Positions 8,148 to 11,513 of a stretch of DNA of 11,513 nucleotides are shown piece by piece. Every line of letters begins with the position of its first letter. Within the stretch, counting starts at the first letter, position 1. Under the pieces are notes generated by a model, which did no database searches, was not told where the DNA came from, and saw nothing but the letters and a program-made list of their open reading frames with translations. A program made the translations under genes and the position numbers. Source of the DNA: Methanomassiliicoccales archaeon PtaU1.Bin030 (GTDB lineage Archaea > Thermoplasmatota > Thermoplasmata > Methanomassiliicoccales > Methanomassiliicoccaceae); NCBI GenBank assembly GCA_002067635.1, contig MVRB01000102.1, positions 1-11,513 of the forward strand, given 5' to 3'.

Positions 8148-8466
8148 CGAATGTCCTCTCAAAGTGGTTCCTGATGTGCGTTTTTGCCTTGGGGATTCGA
8201 TCCTTAGCCTTCGCCATCAGCTTGGCAGCCTCCTCTGTCCCCTTGCGCATCGAGTCGCTCCTTTGAGCGGCAAGGCTTGCCTTTTCTTGTGAGATGGCGG
8301 CCTCGATCTTTTTACGGATAGCGGCCTCAGCAGCCTGGTACTTCTCTATCGCCTCCCTGCGGGCTGCGACAAGGATCGCCTTCTGCTTTTCTTCCGCTTC
8401 CTCGATTATCCGGCTCGCTTTGGCCTCGGTATCTCGTACCTGGAGAAGTGTATCAGCTTTGCCCAC
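8122..8466 (-). CDS. atpH: A-type ATP synthase subunit H (peripheral stalk)
   Basis: Subunit H forms the peripheral stalk coiled coil with E and is the first gene of the operon. From GTG 8466 the product is 114 aa: a nearly continuous charged helix rich in Ala, Glu, Lys and Arg (KASRIIEEAEEKQKAIL, then EAIEKYQAAEAAIRKKIEAA) with no membrane segment. I prefer GTG 8466 to ATG 8490 (122 aa), because GGAGAG lies about six bases before the GTG and homologues usually begin close to the first helix. The TATA box centred near 8510 also predicts a transcript start around 8484, downstream of ATG 8490. This start is an inference and the longer form remains possible. The gene overlaps atpI by 26 bases. 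Confidence 0.9.
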   Translation of the reverse strand: MGKADTLLQVRDTEAKASRIIEEAEEKQKAILVAARREAIEKYQAAEAAIRKKIEAAISQEKASLAAQRSDSMRKGTEEAAKLMAKAKDRIPKAKTHIRNHFERTFDAATGTNE

Positions 8467-8488
8467 GGATCTCTCTCCGGAAGGTTTC

Positions 8489-8504
8489 ATGAGTATAGAC
8501 TCAT
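8489..8504. promoter_or_regulatory. Dyad between TATA box and atpH start
   Basis: The sequence ATGAGTATAGACTCAT has perfect 6-base arms around a 4-base centre. It lies immediately downstream of the TATA box and covers the predicted transcript start region, a usual place for archaeal repressors to bind. It also includes part of the upstream candidate ATG codon. It could be an operator for the ATP synthase operon or a chance dyad; no regulator is visible in the window. Confidence 0.4.
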
Positions 8505-8520
8505 AATATTTAAACTGTTG
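8504..8520 (-). promoter_or_regulatory. Promoter of the ATP synthase operon (TATA + BRE)
   Basis: On the minus strand the sequence reads CAACAG then TTTAAATATTA. TTTAAATA (8507-8514) fits the archaeal TATA consensus, and the purine-rich AACAG before it fits a TFB recognition element. A start about 26 bases further on (near 8484) would give an 18-base leader holding the GGAGAG ribosome site of atpH. It is the only good promoter upstream of the whole H-to-D operon. Confidence 0.6.
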
Positions 8521-8558
8521 TTAGCTGTGACATTATCATACGCGACTTTCATTGGCCA

Positions 8559-8598
8559 TCCAGTCTTATTTTTGAAAACGGAAATCATCCAGACTGGA
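8559..8598. repeat. Inverted repeat TCCAGTCT...AGACTGGA
   Basis: Two perfect 8-base arms (8559-8566 and 8591-8598) flank a 24-base AT-rich spacer in the gap between the deaminase gene and the ATP synthase promoter. The loop is long for a terminator hairpin. It may instead be a spaced regulator site upstream of the atpH TATA box, or a weak RNA structure at the deaminase 3' end. Confidence 0.35.
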
Positions 8599-8612
8599 AA
8601 ATAAAATATTAA
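8598..8612 (-). terminator. T-rich terminator of the dCMP deaminase gene
   Basis: About 22 bases after the deaminase stop the minus strand reads TTAATATTTTATTTT. Archaeal RNA polymerase commonly stops at such T-runs without a hairpin. It separates the deaminase transcript from the ATP synthase promoter on the same strand. Confidence 0.5.
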
Positions 8613-8633
8613 GGCCATCGGCGGACGCATAAA

Positions 8634-9098
8634 TCACTGCTCGTCCTCGTTCGGTCCTGTGTACTGCCGGACCCTGATGCCGCTCTCATCGAGCACCGCC
8701 CGGGAGAGCTCGTCGACGTAATCGTCCTTGTAAACTATCTCCTTGATGCCCGCGTTGACCAGGATCTTCGTGCACATTACGCAGGGGAAGTTGGTGGTGT
8801 AGATCGTCGAGCCCTTGATGCTCACCCCGAAGTAGGCGGCCTGTATCACCGCGTTCTGCTCCGCGTGCACGCCCCGGCACAGCTCATGGCGTGTCCCTGA
8901 CTCGATGTTGTGCTCCAACCGCACGCAGCCGACCTCGGCACAATGCTTAAGGCCCTTGGGCGCACCGTTGTAGCCGGTGGTGAGGACCCTCTTCTCCTTG
9001 ACCACGACCGCGCCCACGTTGCGCCGCAGGCAGGTGGAGCGGGTGGCCACCAGGTCGGCCATGCGCATGAAGTAGGTGTCATTATCGGGCCTGCCCAT
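8634..9098 (-). CDS. Deoxycytidylate (dCMP) deaminase
   Basis: This cytoplasmic zinc enzyme converts dCMP to dUMP (EC 3.5.4.12), supplying the precursor for dTMP. From ATG 9098 the product is 154 aa, a normal family length, beginning MGRPDNDTYFMRMADLVATR. The catalytic site is clear: HAEQNA gives zinc ligand His78 and proton-shuttle Glu80, and FPCVMC gives zinc ligands Cys106 and Cys109. RSTCLRRNVGAVVV and TTGYNGAPKGLKHC are also family blocks. Further cysteines (23, 53, 58, 74) could hold a second, structural zinc as in phage T4 deaminase; this is less certain. ATG 9137 would add 13 residues that look like promoter sequence, so I reject it. The substrate could be broader (ComE-protein-2-like deaminases are close relatives), but dCMP is most likely. 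Confidence 0.92.
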   Translation of the reverse strand: MGRPDNDTYFMRMADLVATRSTCLRRNVGAVVVKEKRVLTTGYNGAPKGLKHCAEVGCVRLEHNIESGTRHELCRGVHAEQNAVIQAAYFGVSIKGSTIYTTNFPCVMCTKILVNAGIKEIVYKDDYVDELSRAVLDESGIRVRQYTGPNEDEQ

Positions 9099-9119
9099 GG
9101 TGGGACGATTCCCTCTTCC

Positions 9120-9134
9120 CCATATGTATTTTCC
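9120..9134 (-). promoter_or_regulatory. Promoter of the dCMP deaminase gene
   Basis: The minus strand reads GGAAAATACATATGG, an AT-rich TATA-like box in otherwise GC-rich DNA, centred near 9126. A start about 26 bases on falls at about 9100, nearly on ATG 9098, which implies an almost leaderless transcript and explains the lack of a close ribosome site. Confidence 0.5.
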
Positions 9135-9188
9135 CATCGCCGGTCTTTGAGCCCTGGCCTGGCATCAAGCGCGCGACGCAACTGCCAA

Positions 9189-9200
9189 ATCTATTATAGT
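9189..9200 (+). promoter_or_regulatory. Promoter of the signal peptidase gene
   Basis: The TATA-like CTATTATAG at 9191-9199, after CAAAT, is centred 27 bases before the GTG at 9222, the spacing expected for a leaderless transcript. A GAGG at 9216-9219 is too close to the GTG to be a good ribosome site. The promoter diverges from that of the deaminase gene. Confidence 0.5.
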
Positions 9201-9221
9201 TTCCCTTGCATTGATGAGGTT

Positions 9222-10151
9222 GTGCCTTCCCAGAGCAAGAGGTTTCTAGGACGGTTGTCGTCCCTCAAGGCTTTCATAATTGCCCCGCTGGTCTTCCTGC
9301 TGTTGCTGGGAGCGGTGTTCGCTTACAGCGGATTGTGGCCCCCCATGGTGGTAATCGAGTCCAAGAGCATGCAGCATGCCGATGAGAGCTCCATAGGGAC
9401 CATAGACACCGGGGACATCGTGGTGGTCAAGAAGATCACGTCGACAAACGAGGTGATAACGTACCTTGATGCGGTACCAACCGGCCACACGACCTATGGT
9501 GCGCTGGGGGACGTGATAGTCTATTACAAGTCAGGCATGTCCAAGCCCATAATCCACAGGGCCATGTGCAACCTGGTGTACAATACCACAGGAGGGGGTT
9601 TTGATATTCCAGCTCTGGCGAACGTCCCGTCGAGCATGTGGTCGGTGACCGGCGACGAGAAGAGGTGGTGGAACGTGGACGGGGTCCTGGAACTGTACGA
9701 CATAGGATACCAGAAGGTCACCCTGTCCATCGACCTGACAGCCATGCTGGACTACATGAAGTCCCCGAACTACGGCGGCACTCCCCATGGCGGTCTGATA
9801 ACCATGGGGGACTATAACTGGTACGAGGGTGCCGACGGCACCTACATGGGGAAGTACGACCAGAAGTGGATAAGCACCGTCAAGGAGCCGGTCAAGGACG
9901 AGTGGCTCGTGGGAAAGGCGCGCGGGGAGCTGCCGTGGTTCGGCCTTCTCAAGCTGTACGCGACCGGAACCGCTCCATCCTACACCCCCCGTAACAGCGT
10001 GGTCGACCTCATCGCGAGCATCGCTGCCATCGTCCTCCTTCCCATAATCCTGGACATAATACTCGACCTCATGAAGAGGAGGGGGGTGCATCTATTCGGG
10101 AAGAACAAGGTGAAGGACGAGGGCTCGGATAAGAGGGACCCTCCGGAATGA
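9222..10151 (+). CDS. Archaeal signal peptidase I (S26B-like membrane protease)
   Basis: This is a probable membrane signal peptidase that removes Sec signal peptides on the outer face of the membrane. From GTG 9222 it is 309 aa. A basic N-terminus (KRFLGRLSSLK) leads to membrane segment 1 (about 17-37). The catalytic Ser49 follows in ESKSMQH, then GTIDTGDIVVVKK. His112 in IIHRAM and Asp197 in ITMGDYN complete a Ser-His-Asp set, as in archaeal and ER (Sec11) enzymes rather than the bacterial Ser-Lys pair. A second membrane segment (about 258-283) and a basic cytoplasmic tail end the protein. The stretch between His112 and Asp197 is about 84 residues, Trp- and Tyr-rich, much longer than in Sec11. 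An in-frame open stretch back to 8910 is antisense to the deaminase gene and not used. The stop abuts that of orc1/cdc6. Confidence 0.85.
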   Translation: MPSQSKRFLGRLSSLKAFIIAPLVFLLLLGAVFAYSGLWPPMVVIESKSMQHADESSIGTIDTGDIVVVKKITSTNEVITYLDAVPTGHTTYGALGDVIVYYKSGMSKPIIHRAMCNLVYNTTGGGFDIPALANVPSSMWSVTGDEKRWWNVDGVLELYDIGYQKVTLSIDLTAMLDYMKSPNYGGTPHGGLITMGDYNWYEGADGTYMGKYDQKWISTVKEPVKDEWLVGKARGELPWFGLLKLYATGTAPSYTPRNSVVDLIASIAAIVLLPIILDIILDLMKRRGVHLFGKNKVKDEGSDKRDPPE

Positions 10152-11387
10152 TCATATAAGAGTGGTCTGGTTCTTAGGCCGGTAGTTCTTGATGGACTGG
10201 AGGATCTCGTCCTCCTCCAGTATCTTCATAGTTTCCACTCGAGGTACCGAGGACTCTATCTCCTTGGTCCGGCCGCCCCTTCCGAACGATTTCACGCGGG
10301 CGTGGATGATGCCCAGCATGTCCAGTTCGGAGATAAGGTCGGTGATCCTGCGCTGCGTGAGTACCGTTACGCCCACCATGTGGCTGAGTTCTCGGTAAGT
10401 CTCATAGACGTCGCCCGTGGTGAGCCTGCCTTCACCCTTCTCCTCGTTGAGGATGATGCTCATAAGGACCAGCTTGGACTGTGTGGGGAGGGTCCGGATG
10501 GCTTCGGTCACGCAGTCTAGCTCTATCTTGTTCTTGGCCTTGTAGACGTGGGCCTCGGTGACCTTGTCGTCCCCGTTGCGCTCCGCTATCTCGGCGGCGA
10601 CCCTGAGCAGGTCCAGGGCACGGCGTGCATCTCCGTGCTCCTGGGCTGCCAAGGCCGAGCACAATGGTGCGACGCTGGGATCGATGACCCCCTGATAGAA
10701 CGCGATGTTGGAGCGCTGGTTCAGGATGTCCTTCAGCTGCTCGGCGTTGTACGGTGGAAAGACCATCTTCTCCTCCCCCAGTCGGCTTTTTACCCTGGGA
10801 TCGAGGAACTCGGTGAACTTCAGGTCGTTGGAGATGCCTATCAGCGAGACCTTTGCGTTCTGCAGGTCATCGTTTATCCGGGAGAGGTGGTACAGTACAT
10901 CGTCGCCGGACTTGTAGACCAGCTTATCGATCTCGTCCAATACCAGGATCACCACCCGGTTGGTCTCGTCGATCTTCTCCCGAAGGATGTTGTAGACCCG
11001 CTCTGTGCTCCATCCCGTGAAGGGTATGCGGTCGTTGAAATCCTCTATGAACATGTTGCCGATGTTCTGGAGCACACCGTACTGAGTGTCGACCACCTCG
11101 CAGTTCATGTAGAGGTAGCTGACCCGGTTGAACTCGCTGTCAGCCTTCTTGATTTCCTTACCGAGATATTTTACGGAGGCGGTCTTTCCTGTGCCCGTCT
11201 TCCCGAAAATAAGGACGTTGGAGGGGCGATCGCCCCTGAGAGCGGTGACAAGTATCGATGCCAGCTGATTGATCTGTTCTCTTCGATGGGGCAGCTCGTC
11301 CGGAATGTACGAAGGTCTCAGTATCTCTCTGTTCCTCTGGAATATCTTTTTTGAGCTTAGGTACTGTTGGAATACGGTTTCGTCCAT
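10152..11387 (-). CDS. cdc6: Orc1/Cdc6 replication initiator
   Basis: This AAA+ protein binds origin recognition boxes and loads the MCM helicase. It is 411 aa, full length. Walker A is GKTGTGKT (62-69) and Walker B is LVLDEID (148-154). Sensor 1 is GISND (184-188), the arginine-finger region is DPRVKSRL (196-203), and sensor 2 is GDARRALDLL (252-261). From about 300 a winged-helix domain follows (TQRRITDLISELDMLGII, then a basic wing SFGRGGRTKEIE) that would contact the G-rich part of the origin box. ATG 11387 has GGGGAG six bases upstream. The gene sits beside a candidate origin box (11423-11449), so it may bind its own upstream DNA. It could be one of several paralogues in the genome. There are no defects in the motifs. 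Confidence 0.96.
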   Translation of the reverse strand: MDETVFQQYLSSKKIFQRNREILRPSYIPDELPHRREQINQLASILVTALRGDRPSNVLIFGKTGTGKTASVKYLGKEIKKADSEFNRVSYLYMNCEVVDTQYGVLQNIGNMFIEDFNDRIPFTGWSTERVYNILREKIDETNRVVILVLDEIDKLVYKSGDDVLYHLSRINDDLQNAKVSLIGISNDLKFTEFLDPRVKSRLGEEKMVFPPYNAEQLKDILNQRSNIAFYQGVIDPSVAPLCSALAAQEHGDARRALDLLRVAAEIAERNGDDKVTEAHVYKAKNKIELDCVTEAIRTLPTQSKLVLMSIILNEEKGEGRLTTGDVYETYRELSHMVGVTVLTQRRITDLISELDMLGIIHARVKSFGRGGRTKEIESSVPRVETMKILEEDEILQSIKNYRPKNQTTLI

Positions 11388-11397
11388 AATTGGCTCC

Positions 11398-11417
11398 CCT
11401 TTTAAAATTTTTAAAGG
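11398..11417 (-). promoter_or_regulatory. AT-rich near-palindrome with orc1/cdc6 TATA box
   Basis: CCTTTTAAAATTTTTAAAGG is a palindrome at 18 of 20 positions with a wholly AT core of 16 bases. Read on the minus strand it contains TTTAAAAA, a TATA-like box whose predicted start falls near the orc1/cdc6 ATG. The same AT core next to the origin box could be the easily melted part of an origin. Which role applies cannot be settled from sequence. Confidence 0.45.
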
Positions 11418-11422
11418 AACCG

Positions 11423-11449
11423 CCCCACCCCTTTTCTTCCATTGGAACA
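11423..11449 (-). other. Candidate origin recognition box (ORB)
   Basis: The minus strand reads TTCCAATGGAA followed by GAAAAGGGGTGGGG. Known archaeal ORBs have a short dyad of the form TTCCAnTGGAA followed within a few bases by a run of Gs (consensus quoted from memory). Here the dyad is 5+1+5 at 11437-11447, and the G-run is at 11423-11431. The site lies 36-60 bases upstream of an orc1/cdc6 gene, where archaeal origins usually occur. Only one convincing copy is visible, and the window ends 64 bases further on. Confidence 0.6.
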
Positions 11450-11488
11450 GCGGCCGCTTTTTTGCCCGAAAATGGTATGAGGGGCAGG

Positions 11489-11497
11489 TATATTTTA
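11489..11497 (+). promoter_or_regulatory. Possible TATA box for a gene beyond the right edge
   Basis: TATATTTTA on the plus strand is a good TATA match in GC-rich surroundings. It would start a transcript just past the window end, diverging from orc1/cdc6. It could instead be part of an AT-rich origin element; no coding sequence is visible. Confidence 0.3.
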
Positions 11498-11513
11498 GTT
11501 TGTCTCGACCTCA

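Noticed and set aside
8910..9221. N-terminal extension of the signal peptidase by about 104 codons
   Set aside because: It would be antisense to the deaminase gene and to its promoter, and would place extra residues before the natural basic N-terminus and first membrane segment. GTG 9222 fits the promoter spacing.
10548..11354. 268-codon open frame on the plus strand
   Set aside because: It is antisense to the orc1/cdc6 gene, whose AAA+ motifs are intact, and shows no motif of its own.
11450..11457. GCGGCCGC 8-base palindrome next to the origin box
   Set aside because: A GC-only palindrome of this length is expected by chance in this DNA and does not match a known origin element.
11466..11486. 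Second origin box on the plus strand (AATGG...GAGGGG)
   Set aside because: The dyad half is missing and the spacing to the G-run differs from the first box, so I mention it only as a weak hint.

Overview
The window is archaeal DNA, most likely from a Thermoplasmatota lineage related to Methanomassiliicoccales (the lineage is inferred, not proven). The case rests on a complete A-type (V-like) ATP synthase operon, an Orc1/Cdc6 replication initiator, a Sec11-like (Ser-His-Asp) signal peptidase, TATA-type promoters, and fairly GC-rich coding DNA. All 12 complete genes end in TGA (8) or TAA (4), none in TAG, which weakly suits a pyrrolysine-using lineage.

Positions 1-8466 (minus strand, read right to left) hold the ATP synthase operon in the order H-I-K-E-C-F-A-B-D. 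It is followed by the start of a small membrane protein gene that runs off the left edge. The genes overlap or lie within 30 bases of each other, so the set looks like one translationally coupled transcript. H and E form the peripheral stalks, I and K the ion channel and rotor ring, C, D and F the central stalk, and A and B the catalytic hexamer. A TATA box at about 8507-8514 and a 6+6 dyad (8489-8504) lie just upstream of H.

Positions 8634-9098 (minus) encode a deoxycytidylate (dCMP) deaminase with its own TATA box and a T-rich terminator. Diverging from it, 9222-10151 (plus) encodes a membrane signal peptidase I with a long insertion between its catalytic His and Asp. Its stop codon abuts the stop of the convergent orc1/cdc6 gene (10152-11387, minus) inside a single TGATCA.

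Positions 11388-11513 hold the orc1/cdc6 upstream region. It contains a 20-base AT-rich near-palindrome and a good match to an archaeal origin recognition box (dyad TTCCAATGGAA followed by AAAAGGGGTGGGG on the minus strand). This makes it a candidate replication origin, with the ATP synthase operon nearby and co-directional with a fork leaving leftward.

I see no CRISPR array, mobile element, RNA gene or defence island. No wholly new system is evident. The most interesting points are the candidate origin, the operator-like dyad at the ATP synthase promoter, a possible two-carboxylate rotor subunit, and the coupled small membrane protein at the left edge.
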